Shown here one piece after another: positions 46,531 to 59,760 of a DNA stretch of 64,000 bases (the first letter of the stretch is position 1; each line of letters opens with the position of its first letter). The position numbers and the translations under genes are program-made. Under the pieces are notes generated by a model. The model made no database searches. It had not been told where the DNA came from and worked only from the letters and a program-made list of their open reading frames with translations. Source of the DNA: Camarhynchus parvulus (taxonomy: Eukaryota > Chordata > Aves > Passeriformes > Thraupidae); the NCBI RefSeq assembly GCF_901933205.1, contig NC_044574.1, forward strand, positions 18,895,733-18,959,732, read 5' to 3'.

Positions 46531-47639
46531 TCAGCTTGCAAAAAAAAAAATGTATGAGTTTTGCTATAGCCCTACATTTTTTATTGTATAAAATCAAGAT
46601 GATTATTAACTTTTAATATTATAAATGTTACAATGCATAGCCCTTTATCTAGCATCTAGGAAGCCTGATTTATCTATGAATCCTGTTCCTTAAGTTCTAC
46701 CAGTTATTACAAAAATTGCTGCTGCTTAGAACACAGGATTTCACAACAAGGTCTATGAACACTGACACATCATTATGCAAAGAAGTAAATGAATGATACT
46801 TGTTTTACTTATGTGATTAAAATTATTTCCTTCCTACCATTGTAAAAGGCAATCCTGTAGAAAATAGCTTAACTCTAACTGAATTCCAGTCCCCAGATAA
46901 TGTGTGTTTGTGAGCACCCACTGGTGCACAGGGTCCAGATTACCTCTACCCACAATACTTTATATTTCTCTAACACCCTTGAATGTGTTTCAGAAATATG
47001 CTGATAGAACAGAAAATTATTGCTTTTAAAAGATAATTTTCAATGGCTTTAGACAGATTGTGTTGCTAAATTCAGTTGAGAAAATACAGTTGCTCATGCA
47101 GCTTTTTTAGATTTAGCATGTATCTTTGATATTCTATGAAAATGCTTCTATAATGACACAGGCCACTTTGGAATTTGTGTGGGTCCCCTGACACATCCTT
47201 TCTGCGGCAGCTGGAAGACCACAATGTTCAAGCACATTGAGTTCTCCAGGTGGCAGTCACTCCTAAAGCTCCTTCAAAACATCCTAATCAGGTTTTGGGT
47301 TCAGTTTTCTTCTTGTCTTTTTATTTACATGCCTCAACCCAAGATCAAGTAAGTTTTAGGACACCTTGCCATTGGTTTCCTCTGGTGTGTTTCAGTTGCT
47401 CTCTCTGCCTCAGGAGGGGATGTCTGATGGGCATACTCCTCAGAAAACCTCGTCCTGCATTCTAAGTGGAAAAAGCAGAACAGCAAAGATAGAATTGGAA
47501 GTTAACTTGTCTTTTTATCTTTTTGCGAAGTTTTTAAAATTTACTGATGGAAGAACCCAAAGACTAGTGACCTCTTGACTCAGAAGAAAGAGACCTAAGT
47601 CTAGTCCCTGACTAAAATCCTTTGGATATTGAAGTAATT
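46531..47639. other. No gene recognised
   Basis: Starts with a short A-run (46541-46550). AT-rich, short frames only. Confidence 0.35.
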
Positions 47640-47790
47640 TGAACTTTTCATTACCTGTGACTGGGTTGAGGTAAACTGGTTAAGGCTTAATCTGGCACAA
47701 AGGGGCAGGAGTGGTAAATTGACAGGCCTCAATTTGTCCATTTGTTTAATAAAATGCGAAATGGGCATTGCAAGGATACACCAGATCCAG
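47640..47790 (+). mobile_element. Possible MIR-like relic
   Basis: The words acctgtgactgggttgag, and later ggcctcaatttgtccatttg with aaaatgcgaaatgggc, loosely follow MIR (tgtgacc...ttgg, gcctcagtttcctcatctg, aaaatggg). The gaps between them differ from the usual spacing, so this could be chance. Confidence 0.3.
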
Positions 47791-50700
47791 CACTTGCTGA
47801 TTCTTATTTTCCACTGGGAGAGTCCTTGCTTTGGAGCTGTCACCCCAGAATCATCCTGCATCTAAGGAGAGAGGAATGAGAAGAGCTAAAATGGATAACT
47901 GAAGCAAAGATATGTAGAAATTAGTTTGATACTGTAAATTAAGTATTAATATTTTTGTCCAACAAAAGAATACATTTTAAATTGTGAGAGTTCTATGATG
48001 TCCTCTGAAAAGTTGATGAAAAAGTTCTGAGGCTAATTATACATGTTGTGAGAAGGAAATTCTGCAGTTTACCAAAACCTCAGGAGACTCTAGCAAATTT
48101 ACTTGTTTCTTGCTTCTACAAGACCAAATAAAACTACAGCATGTTCTCAAGTCCTTGAAATCTGTCTTTTCCCCTGAAAATGGATATTAGCCCTAAGTAA
48201 AAGCCTAGTGATTAGTCAAGGACTTAAAATATGTCTTAGATTGGCTGGGTCAAGCATGTTCTCTATTTCATCACAGGGGCAGGACACAGTTGAAAAAAGG
48301 TTGCTCTTGAAGTACTGCAAGCAAGGCTGAATAACAGTAGTAAATGAACATACAACACAAGAAGGGATACCAGGCTGTATTTACATTTTCCACTCTAAAA
48401 AATGGAGGAAAAAAAGGAAGGGTGGTGGCTGGAGAAAGCAATTCAGTGTTTATAAAATTCATCCATGTGATCAAAACATGTAGCTAGTATTTCAGCTGCT
48501 GCTATAATAATTGATGACTTTAAGTGGGGCTACATTATATAGCTCATTTCTAAATTACCTAGCTTATTCAAACAAATCTTTCCAAAATCTATCAGTTAGA
48601 TTAGCTCAGCACATCAATCAGCAGCATTCAAAATTGTGCTGACTTCAGTTTTTGTGGTGTCTTCTTTACAGTACTGTTGCCCTTATAAAAATTGTGTCTG
48701 TGGTCCTTTCAGATTTCCAAAGTTGGCTGCCTCCAAATTCTTTTAGCAGTGGACATTTTGGGTAGTGAGGGATAACTATTTCCAAAACCACATTTAATTT
48801 ATTTATTACCTCATCCCAGAACTTATTTTACCCTAGGGCACAACCAAAACATATGTAACTAATTATCCCGAGAATGTCCACGGCTCCAGTAAGTATGATT
48901 TTATGTTTTTTTCATCCTGCTATTTTTCATTCTTCCTGGTGTCTGTAAAGTCCTACCAAGACATTTCTGCTGGATAAATTCAGCTTGAGTTCGTGTGCAA
49001 ATTTGTTTATATTGCAGAACAGTCTTTTTCATCTTTTGCTGTTCAAGTAATAATCTAAATCTTGGCCCAAAGACTTTTAAGTCTCTGTCAAACACTTTGG
49101 GGATATCAAAAAAGAAAGTCACAAAATGAAGGCATCAGGGCCCAGATTTATTCAGTTAAATTCAACTAACATCCCCATGGCTGGTGATTCCTCTTGGCTA
49201 CGCACAGCTGAAGATGCAGGGCTAGCCAGAGGGAAACATCAGGCAAGAGAAATACATTGGAATTTAGCCAATACAAATCAGATTTTGTGTATCTGATTTT
49301 GATTTAAAAACAACCCCAAACCATAAAAACTCTGAATTCTTCAAGATAGAAAGCTATCCTATGAGCCTGAAGTTTATTTAAATGCAGATCTTTTCACTAT
49401 CTTCCTTCCAAAAGAGGGAAAGAATAAATACAAAATAATTCTTGAACTGCAGTGGAGTCATAGGAAGAATAAATCCAGGCCATTCTGATTAGGACTATGA
49501 TTCAAAGTGTTTAAAAAATAAAAAACAAACCCAAAAGTCTATAGTATAGTTTGGAAAAACTTTCAGGCAGATGGCTGCTAAATCTCTCTCAGGTATACAG
49601 ATTTTCTTCATTGCCACAGAACAGACTCTTCCAGCTTGCTCATGGGAGTCAGGAGAGTTCCACATTAAAAGTATGCTGGCCCCAGTTCAATGCAGTGTAA
49701 AAAACCAAACCTGTTCAGTCTAAATATTAGAAGCAGCTTAATTCTCACAGAGATAAATTCCACCTATGCTAATTCATTTTACAAGGAAGCCTGGTAAATG
49801 AGCCCGAAGCAGCCATCACACACTGTCTAAAAATTGAATGTACGTAATAATATGGAGGAGGTACTTTTGGGTATCATTTTCTTTGCTGAAAATGTGGGAG
49901 CTCAATGCATTTAATATTCAGGCTCTTGACTAAAGGTAAAATTCCTGCCTTAGTGAAGGCAACAGCAGAACTCCCCTGAGTTCAGTGAGGCAAGATTAGC
50001 CTGATTGGGCTGATAAAGGACAGGTACTTCTTCAACACAGGAGCTGTTTGACTGCAGCACTCGGTGTACCTGACAACAGAAAGTGACTCTACAGCTGAAA
50101 CACACGGAGTTTCCTGGTAGCCTTGCCATGTGGGAGCGAGATCTCATTGGAAATGTTTGGTTTTAATCCTGAAAGCAAGGGGATTTAGTATCTGCTGCTC
50201 TACATTTCTAAACTCCCTCATAGTTTGTTTTTTTTTAAATTACAAAAAATAATGTACATGCCTGCTTTTTTAAATTAGTCAAATGGTAACAGTATGCCTG
50301 GTTCCATAGAAAACTTACAAGTCAGTGTGCCCCCTGAAATATTAATCCTCCAGACAAATATAGTGAAAGCAGGTTTAATGGAAGACATAGAAAAATAAGA
50401 ACTGCTCCACATTTCTTAACTGATTTTGATGCTGAGCTTTTATTTATTGTGTTTGCTGGACTTTTCAGGGACAATTTTGTTTGGAATGTGAACCACATTT
50501 GAGAGATTTTATACAGAACCATGTCCTGCATGGTCTTACTCTGCCTGTGCATGTGTCATGTGTTTTTCTTGTTGCCCATTGAAGCTAATGAGCCTATCCA
50601 CAAGAGTAAACACAAGATGATCAAAATTTCCCCATTCAGACCTTAGCTAACATCTCAAGATGTGTGACCAAATGTCGGACATTCCACTCAGAAGTCCAGA

Positions 50701-52499
50701 TGAGCTCATCTCAGATAACTCACTGCGTTTCCATCTGGTTCAAATTTGAAGAAAACTATTTAGTTGGAAGAAGAAAAATACATTTTGTATCATTTTAATG
50801 CTGAACAGATTTAGTGACATACTTGCTTATTTAATCTACAGCTTTGGAGAGTCTAATGAACTGAGTAAGATTCATATCTTGGCTCCAGTTCTGTTCTAGG
50901 ATACACCAGAGAAGCCCCAATTGACTTAAATGGAATAGCATCTTTGTTAACGAGGGCAAAATGTATTCCAGCGAAAAAAAAGTCTACAAGCATGGTATGA
51001 ATATAAGTATTTCAAACTATTGCAAATTACTTAACAGTTCATCTGCATTTATGTCTTTATTTATGTCTTGTGTGGTTTTTTAGAGGAACAATACTGTTTA
51101 GTCAAAACTAAAAAAATAGACTGTTTTTTTTTAATCTGAGAAATTTAAGCATGTAAATCCCATTCCCAATAGCTGAAGAAATAATAGGTATGTGGATTGT
51201 CTGAATTCTGATGGGAGAGTGAAATCCAGTGTTGTGCTGCACATCCCATTCTGCAGTGTGTGTGCCAGAGGTTACCTTTGATATAATACAGCCCAGCCTG
51301 GGGTGTGCTAAGCATCTATTAAAGAGTTCAGGGCCATCTGCTTCATTTCAGGAAGATGGGTGTTCTCAGGATCATCCAAATATGCTTTCTTTTTGTTGTA
51401 GTGCAAACAGAGAGGCAATTGTCATAAAAACAGATCTCCCCATAACCCAAGTGCTACAGCGAAATTCATGGCTCCTGGTGACCTTACCTGGAGAAACTAC
51501 CACGTAGCAGCAAATGCTGTAATTCTGCTTTAAATGACATTACCATTGCAATAAAAAATATTGTTCTGTCCGTCTCTAGCAGCTTATTCATTCCCAGTTC
51601 TGATCCATCCATTTTTCCTATCACATGTGATGAAAAAGATCAAGGGAGAAGAACTGCTAAAGCTGTCCTGTTCTTTCTGTGGGAAGGAGTCATATAGAAA
51701 AGAGATGATAGAATAGAGAAGGATACAGTGCGTCAAGTGTGAGATCCATGTTTTCAGTGGCAGTTCCATTTTATGCTGATTAAAGCATTGTCACAGTATA
51801 CTTGGGGGTACATTTTCTGCTCTCAGAGGTGGACAGGCCATATTGCCAGTGCAACAATAAGATCTCATTTTACTGTCTCTGCCCCAAGCGTCACCTACAG
51901 CTCAGTTGTTCACTTTTTTCCATGTTAAATTATGCATATGAAACTCAAGTATTCTGGAAGTATTACTGCAGAAAAATAAATAAAAAAGGACTCAGAAAAA
52001 AAAAAAAGTCTAAACTTTTGTTTATGAGTAGGGCTTACTGTAGAGTTCAGTTTTCTTAAATGTTATGCTGACAATTTATTTTTCTTCATTTGTGTTGTCA
52101 TCAAAGTTGTGGCATAAAAGCCTTGATTCTTAAGCACCAAGACTGGAGTGCTGTTTTTAGTGCAACTGATGAGAGAAAAGTTTAGAGGGCTGCTTCTTTT
52201 CTCAAAAGATTATACAGTAATGAATTGTAGAGAGAATGTTTTTTGGGCACTCAGCTATAATACATTAAGAATCTTTTGACAGTTCTTTTTTTGTCCAAAA
52301 ATGTCATTTTGTTGCAGCAGTCAAACATTGAAATGTCAGTTCACCAAAATTTGGCAAAATAGTTTCTCCAGATGATATATAGAGGGAAGGAGACACAAGC
52401 TAAGAGAAAGACCTTGGCTTTCTCCCAGCTATGGAAAACCAAGTTTCCAACCCCAGTCTGGTTAATGAAAGCTCTCCAGAGGAGTCTTGTCCTTTCCTG
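47791..52499. other. Gene-free stretch, 4.7 kb
   Basis: AT-rich with short frames. A-rich runs lie at 51960-52010. The block 48480-48660 has several TAAT/ATTA words and reads like a possible conserved non-coding element, but nothing decisive is visible. Confidence 0.35.
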
Positions 52500-52830
52500 G
52501 GGAGTGCAGCCACAGTGAACCTTCTCTGGGGGCTTTGTCACAGAGCAGAGCTTTGTTTTCAGTGGAAAGGTCGTGGATTGCATTCGCATGAACACAGAAA
52601 CAAATTTTGAAACTAGAAGCAGTTTAATGAAACGGAATTCCAATTTTCCAGTTAGCCTTCCTTGCTTCGTTTTGTCATCAGCAAAACTCGATGAAAAAGT
52701 AAGTAAAATGAAGTGTTCACTAAAAGGAAACAGACTCCAGGGAACATATTTGAACCAGGTACAAATGCCAAATTTCCATTGCCATAAAATGCCACTTAGT
52801 GGCTGAGAAGTTCTGTCCGCTTCATCATGG
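52500..52830. promoter_or_regulatory. Candidate conserved non-coding element with retained CpGs
   Basis: Six CpGs lie between 52570 and 52820 (in tcgtgg, ttcgca, acggaa, ttcgtt, ctcgat and tccgct), while neighbouring kilobases have very few. The block also gives open frames on both strands (52573-52806 + and part of 52341-52874 -, 177 codons). Neither protein is recognisable. Retained CpGs can indicate unmethylated or constrained DNA. Coding origin cannot be excluded. Confidence 0.3.
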
Positions 52831-55800
52831 ACAATCTGAGGGTGAGAAATTTTCTTATGAAGATGCCAGCGCATTTAACTGCCTTTTAAAATATCATATT
52901 GAGGCAGAAGCATGCATTCTGCCATGTGTACTGGTTGCAGCAATAACAGGCAGTCAGCTAAGAAGGCAGCAGCAGAGGAGGGACATTTGCCCCGAGTTCT
53001 TTTCAATGAAGCACTTGGGCATAGAGATTCACAGGTGTTAACATGATCTCCTCTTTTATGATGTGGTGACAAACAGTACCACTAATAATCACTTGGACAT
53101 TTCTGGAGACCTGGGCAAAGAAGGAAATGGAATTAACCCTCCCTCTTTTTTCCTTTCCATTTAGCTGCAGCAAGTTCTGGTGAACATTCCTTTACTCCCT
53201 TTTCCTGAATTTTTATGGTGTTAACTGTTCCTTTGGTAGAACAGAAAAGATATTAATTTTTTGACTCTTACTTAAAACTGACTCCTAGTTTCTTGAGGAC
53301 AAGACAAGAAAAAAAAATCCTATGAAGGGAGGGAGAATAGGACACCAAAACAGCCACAGGGGGTTTTTTCTTATTCTGCTTCCTCCAAGCTTGCTGCTAG
53401 ACAAAGAAAAAAATGTATCAGAAAGCTTTATCAGCCACTCTGAGACCTGGCAAATTGACACTAGTGTTGGGCTGCCAAAGGCAGCTCTTGGTTATCTTGC
53501 TGGTTGCAGGATTGCAGCAGTGTTGCAAAAGAAACAGTTTAGGACAGACTAACTAAACAGATGGCAAGAATAGAGAAAGATTAACTGAATTAAAGAAGGA
53601 AAAAGAGATAGCAGGGAGAGCCTGGGAACAGTAACCTGAGCCTGATATACTGGATATCATTCAGAAGTGAACAGAAACTAGTAGAAATGGGGATATCTTT
53701 TGGATCCTTCCCATCAACTCTGTCTGCCAACATCATCTCTTAGCATTAAGAGAATTAAGGTTCAATAATGCCCTAAACAACCCCCAAGTCCCCGCATATA
53801 GTGGGCATTTTGTGCTACAAAGGTACATCTCACTCCTTTCAGCCTTCTTGGAATCAAATTATGGACACAGAAGTGCAATAAGCAAAATAGGATTGTTCTT
53901 TTGTTGTTTGCCAAATAAGCCAAATTTACTGCTCACCAGTTTTGGAATATTTCTCCATTTTTAACAATGTAATCTCACCAGCATTTCACTCAGCAAGTGT
54001 TTTTCTCTGAACTTTTAAAGTCCTTTTGTCTATAATCTTTCCTGACTCTAAAAAGTCTTTTATATAACACGGAGAGGGAGATTTTTGTTATTTGGACATT
54101 GATATGTCCATGCAATATATCTTGTCAGTTTTGGTCCAATGACTTAGTCACTATTAGTTTCCCTGGAAAAGAAATCAACTATTATTTTACAAAATGTTTT
54201 TCATTGTATTCTAAAAAATCTAATATTGTCAGCTATCAGGAAGGGCCATTGAATGCTGAAATGCCAGCAACACTACAGCTTTTGAGATTGTGGTCCATCA
54301 GTTTTTAAAGGCCTATTCCTCTCTCAAATATGCCTTGCAAAATATCTCAAGGCCACCTCATGGAAGTGGTGTCAGTGTGGAAGTGTCCCTGTGCTAAGCG
54401 CCTGCCTCCTTAAAGGTTTGTGAGAAGCAGAAATAACTTAAGGATATATTCAGACAGTAGTCTCAACAGAGTCAGTTTTCAGACTGCCCTAGGCAGTGTA
54501 TCCAGTGCTCACAAAAGTGAGTATGTGGTACCATATGGCTCATCCTGGGCACTAGGAACCACCTGGAACCCTGGCTAAAAACTCTGCAGTTGTGTCCTCA
54601 GCCTCTATGTTGCTCTTCTCCCTGCAGGAAAGCAAGCATGGGCACACCAAGGCTTGCAGGAACCAGTTCTGTCTGCCATCATGTAAGAAAAGGAGTAGAA
54701 ATGAGAACGTTATGCAAAGAACACTACAGGGAACACTAAGTAAAAATTATTCTTCAGTAGGAAAAACGTCATCAGTATATTTCCTCTTTCTGCTTCTGTA
54801 AATTGCAGCACCAGGAGAAGGAGGGGAGGGAGAAGGAGGGAAGTGGGCTCATGGCCAAAATTTTATTGGCCATTTAAATGGTAGTCCAAACATACACTAG
54901 GAAGTCTTCTGTTAAGAAACTATTTTTTTCAGACTTGTCTCAAGTTTATCAAAGTTTAATGCCGGTTTTATCACACTATTTCCCTCAGTTACAAAATTCT
55001 GAAATTAAAATAGCCACCCTCTAGTGCATATTACCCCTTCAAGGTGCAAAGGACAACCCTGATGCAAGTAAAGATCTATTTGGCAGTATACAGAAGAAAA
55101 AGAAAAAAATCTTGTGTGACTTCAATTTGGGTTTGTCAGTTATCTAATGCTGAACTCTAAAGAAAATCTAAAAGTAAGAGCCAGCTTTTAAAAACAGAAA
55201 GCCTTGCCCTCAGGAGGGGTGACTTGAAATAGTAGCTCTATTTTAAATCTTACAGAGGAAGAGAAAGGCTCTGTGACTTTCTTACCTTATGCAATCAGAA
55301 TACTGCATGAAATGATTAAAGGAAAAGAGTGAGCCAATTCTCTAAACCCTAAGTAAGTAGACATAGTTTCTTAGGAACAGAAACTAGAGAACTGTTAATG
55401 AAAATTGGGAACTGTTCAAGGACCTACTGCTGCTTTCTCTATGCACAGCACAAAGGAGAAGCAAATGGAAACAAGACTAAGTTACAATTCAACATATACA
55501 GGTGACAAATGCAAGTCAAAAGGATAAACAGCCTGTTTAGAGACAAGTCTGTTTTGTGTTTGCAGTGAAGCATGAACACATTCGTTTGGCTGGGCAGCAA
55601 ACAGTGTCACACTGTACCCTCAGCTGCCTGGGCACAGATGTGTGAGTGCCTTTGGCACGGCGTGTCACTCACAGGGACCAAGCACAAGTCTGGCATGGGC
55701 TGAGTTTATGGGAGGAAACCTGAAAACTACATTTCAATTCAACAGGCCTGATTAACTTAAGTCATAATTACAGCCCTGTCACTGCAAGATACCTACCTAT

Positions 55801-57574
55801 GTATCTAGTTAGCTAGATTACTTGCCACCTTTTTACTCTCTTCTCTTGCACCAGTAAAGTTGAAATGGAAGGACAACAAGGGGAAAAAACACAAACCAGA
55901 AAAAAAATTTGAGAATCCAAAAGCCGTTGCAGAAGGGAGATTATTTTGAAATGTTTTCTATGAAAATATTAACACTTTTCACTGGCTCTAGTGAGTGCAC
56001 GAAACAGAACTGCTGTGTTCTGGTACTTCCTACTCCATTCAGCTTTCAGCCAAGGACAAGTATAGGTGGCTTTTTCTGCTTATGGATTTTTTGACAGGTT
56101 CTGTCTTCATCTTTTTATTTCCATAAGAAATCCACACAGAGCAAACCTTAAAATTTCCAAGCATTTCTTGAGTAACTGACATTTAAAACACAAAAATCTC
56201 AACACCGAACTCATTACTTGCTCACTGCTCTCCCAAACTCCCAGTGATGCAGAGGATTCTAAGAAAAGGAAGTGGAATGTGCTAGGGATGGTCCAAGAGA
56301 TGGATCAGCTCCATGAAGACATAAATCTAGGAAAGAAGCTGATCAAATGAAGGTCTAGCAGAGGAGCTGTCTCTCAGCTGCTGTGTCCATGCTGTTGTGG
56401 ACACCGCTTTTTCTCTCATTGCAACAAAGCTCTAATAGCAGTACTACCTAACTTCCACTTTTTGTGTTTTCATTGGAGAAAAGAAAATGCCAAAAGGAAA
56501 TTCTTTTGCCTAGGGCCAAGTAGTGTTATTCAAAAATCCTGTGTTAGAAGAGGGTTGCTAAAATCCCTTTGGAATCTCCCTTGTGCAGTGTTTCTGTACA
56601 AACACAGCACAGCATTATGTTAAATCACAACAGCCTAATGATCTCTGCAATCCATGACAGAAGGAAAATAGATTGATCATATGGGTTGAATCACAATAGA
56701 TAGGAAAGACTAATACAGACTATATCTTCTTTAATTATGAATTTTTTCTGTCTCAGGTACTCAAAAAGTCAAGTTCATGTAAACATTTTACATCTGGGCA
56801 GACATAAAAATGTATCAGTACAGAATATTTTAAAGTTGCAGCTTCCTAGGGGGAAATCAATAATTTTCAAGGGTCAAAGCCTAGTGTACTGAAGCCAGTA
56901 GGATTTTCCTCTGTAGAATCAGAATCAAACAAAAGAGCCCTCAACTCTCCCCTTGACTATTGATGACAGGCACCAGGGCTCTGCAAAGGAAAATAGAAAA
57001 AGAGCACTAATGAATTTTGAAGTGAACTTGCCAAGTTGCAATACTGTCTTCATTTATGTCTCTTCTAAAAATTTTTCCAATGTATTAACAGGAAATAAAT
57101 AGCTTATGAAAACAGTAATATAGTTTCAGTGGAGCCATTGACATACGCAGGAGCCCAAGTCAAAGCTTTTTCAAGTGAGTGAGAGTCTCCATTGCCACTG
57201 GCAGAACAGCACACATTTCATTGGTTTGGGGGTTAGTTTGGCAAACACTTGTGGCTAAACTTGCTTGCTCTGCCCCGGCTTCCTCTGAAAGTCTTCACTG
57301 CTTTTTTGGATGATCCTTTCAGTTCCTTTGGGTACCTTTCCATGCAGTGATGACCAAGCCAGCTCTGAACCTTTTCATACCAAGACAATTTCTAAAGCCA
57401 GATTTCAGATACTGAGAGTATCTTAATAAGAAATCCTGGTTTCTGGAAGCAGGATAATCTCATTAGCAAGGCACAGGTTGCTTTCCAGCAGGGCTGACTA
57501 GCTAAGCAAGCATGGCTTTTCTTTTCCCAGGGCCTGTTTTGCTGCTACATGATTGAACTGGGTTGATTTATGTG
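52831..57574. other. Gene-free stretch, 4.7 kb
   Basis: Short frames only. A 34-base purine tract at 54814-54847 is the only simple-sequence feature noted. Confidence 0.35.
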
Positions 57575-57690
57575 TCCGTGCACTGGGCTGTTTAGTTATA
57601 AGCTCTGAGTCCCAGTTCTTCATGTGTAAAATGAAAGCAGTAATAGCTTCCTCCTGCCATGCACACACATAAAGGAGAAAATGTTAGAAG
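57575..57690 (+). mobile_element. MIR-like CORE-SINE relic
   Basis: The sequence ctctgagtcccagttcttcatg, tgtaaaatgaaagcagtaatagcttcctcc and cataaaggagaaaatg follows the MIR/CORE segment cctcagttccccatctgtaaaatggggataatag...cttcctacctc...ggataaatac in order. Its 5' head is too worn to place. Confidence 0.6.
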
Positions 57691-59534
57691 ATGGAAGAGC
57701 ATGTGGGTGTTTCTTGTAAAGGTTACTAGACCTGTCTAGTATCTCAGATCTCTCTTTCTGACAACTTCGTGATTTTTGAATCCAATCAGTGCCAAATGGC
57801 CATGTGATATCATAATTTTATCCCCAGCCCCTATTTTATCCTCTTTCCCTCATATTAGTCACATCCTTGCTTGGAAAGCACAACAGTTCTGAGGGATGAT
57901 GGGAAATGGGAGAGACAGGTTATCACAGAGCTGGTGCTGGAGCTCTGGGAGTTACAGAACGCCTCAAATGCAGTGGAAAGCTGGCTGGGTCAGAAGCTTT
58001 CCAGCCACTTCCTTTTTCTGCTGCTACCACAGCAGGTGAGGTGGGATATGTGAAGACCTATCTTGAAACTCAGATGAACTGGACCATTTAATATGTTTTT
58101 ACTGCTAGGCTGTACTGGCAGTGCCACTCAAAGCAGTGATACCAGACAGGAAGACGTAATTGAGTTGCTTGCTAATTTAGGAGGTTGGATACACATAATG
58201 ACTGCTTCTTTATATGGACAAAGCAATATGCAGTCCTGCAAACCAAGGGGGAAAAAAACTTCTGAAGATTGTTGCAAGTGCAGGCAAAACTTCGCTCTGT
58301 ATCCCCTCTCCCCTTGCTTGGGTAAGATGTCTCACACATAATATATGTTCCACATGCTACTGACTCATTTTCCTTCTCTTAGTAAGATCACTTTTAAAGC
58401 AAAATTTTAGTCTTTGAAAGCAAGTCCCTGCCCTTTTATATTTAGCTAAAGCTAACTACTTCTCTAAAATGTGTCTGAATTTCTCCTGCAGTGGGTTTGT
58501 GGAGGTTATATGACAGACCTGACAGTCATAGTGAAAGAGGAATATGACCTGCTCCATACATGAACCAGGAAGTCTGCTCTTTAGGTAGCTGCTGAATTTC
58601 AGATAAAAGAGCTGAATAAGTTCCTTTTTCAACTTCAAGCTAAAAAAACAAAGTTCAGCCCAAAAGCCAGAGGGGTACAGAGGAATGGGGATCAAGCAGG
58701 AGACTGTCAGTTCTGTTCTCAGGAGGTCAAAGCACTGCAAGATCATTGTTGGATACAGATCCAACAAAAGTCTTGCAAGTGCTTATCATAGTATTTAAGC
58801 ATACTCTTTAACGGCTTGGCACTTTCTCTGCTTCTGATCCACTTTGTAATAGCTCTTTTAGCAATACATTTTCTAAAGAAGAGTCCTTTATATAAGAATT
58901 GTTAATTTAACAGCCCCAGCCTGGCGCTTTAAAAAAGCAAAATGATGTAATTTTACATTTTCCTTGCCCTTCATGCCTAGTTTTGAGAAATCTCATCTTG
59001 GAAGGTGAAAAGACTATTTATTTACTCTCTATTTCTAGCCTTTTTTTGCTCTGGGAGACCTATGGCTACAGTTTTGGGCCTCTAAAGAGAGTCTGAATGT
59101 CTCTGTGGATATGTTTACATTGTGCATGAGGTACATGCTGTGAAGCACCTCAATAGCTGTTTTCTAGCTCTTCACTTCAAGTACGTGGCTGAAGTGTGTG
59201 TTGGCTCCCACCTGCCCATGAGTCTCTTCAAGAAGCTGGGTGTGGAGACAGTGAGCACCTGAACGTCTCTGAACTGTGACCTGGCATGTGTGTGTGCTGG
59301 TTGACATGTCTTTAGCATGGCTGGGGAAGATCTTGAGGTTGAATGATAATCTCATGGGTTATTTTGGCCTTTTAGCAGGAGGATGGAGCTAAGTGGTGGA
59401 ATTCAGTATGTAAAACACCAACCTGAGAAGACAAGTAATTGAGTTGGCTGGGAGTTTCTGTAGCTGGCATTGCTTCAACAGCTTCTGCAACAGGGCAGTT
59501 CTTGTTTTTACCTTTCAAGACTGATCTCAAAAAC
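57691..59534. other. No gene recognised
   Basis: Short frames only. No repeat was identified with confidence. Confidence 0.35.
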
Positions 59535-59760
59535 ATTGGAGGGAACTCAAAGAGGGTCCAAAGCAATGGTTGAAGACTTGGAGGATATACAAAGACTCAA
59601 AGGAGCTCACCCTATGTATTAGGCATGTAATAAATTTAGGAGAGAGTCTGCAAGTTGTGCTCATTGAAGAAGAAAGAATTTGATGATAAAGGGCTTTCTA
59701 ACCCAATAGACACAAGTACAAGACCTAGATGTGATCTGAGGCCTCCCCTAAAAGTCCAAC
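59535..59760 (+). mobile_element. Possible ancient CR1-type relic
   Basis: The words gagggtccaaagcaatggtt, gaagacttggaggatat and aaagactcaaaggagctca resemble the internal 3' part of old CR1 copies (gagggtccaaag...ctggaaaacat...aaagactgaaggagctg). The remainder is only loosely similar, so both the call and the right end are uncertain. Confidence 0.4.

Noticed and set aside
46519..46537. cagcagttctcagcttg resembling a hAT-Charlie terminal repeat
   Set aside because: There is no matching inverted end or 8-bp target duplication, and it falls at the edge of a better-supported MIR relic.
52341..52874. 177-codon minus-strand frame as a gene
   Set aside because: No family match and an opposing open frame. 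Kept only as part of a possible conserved block.
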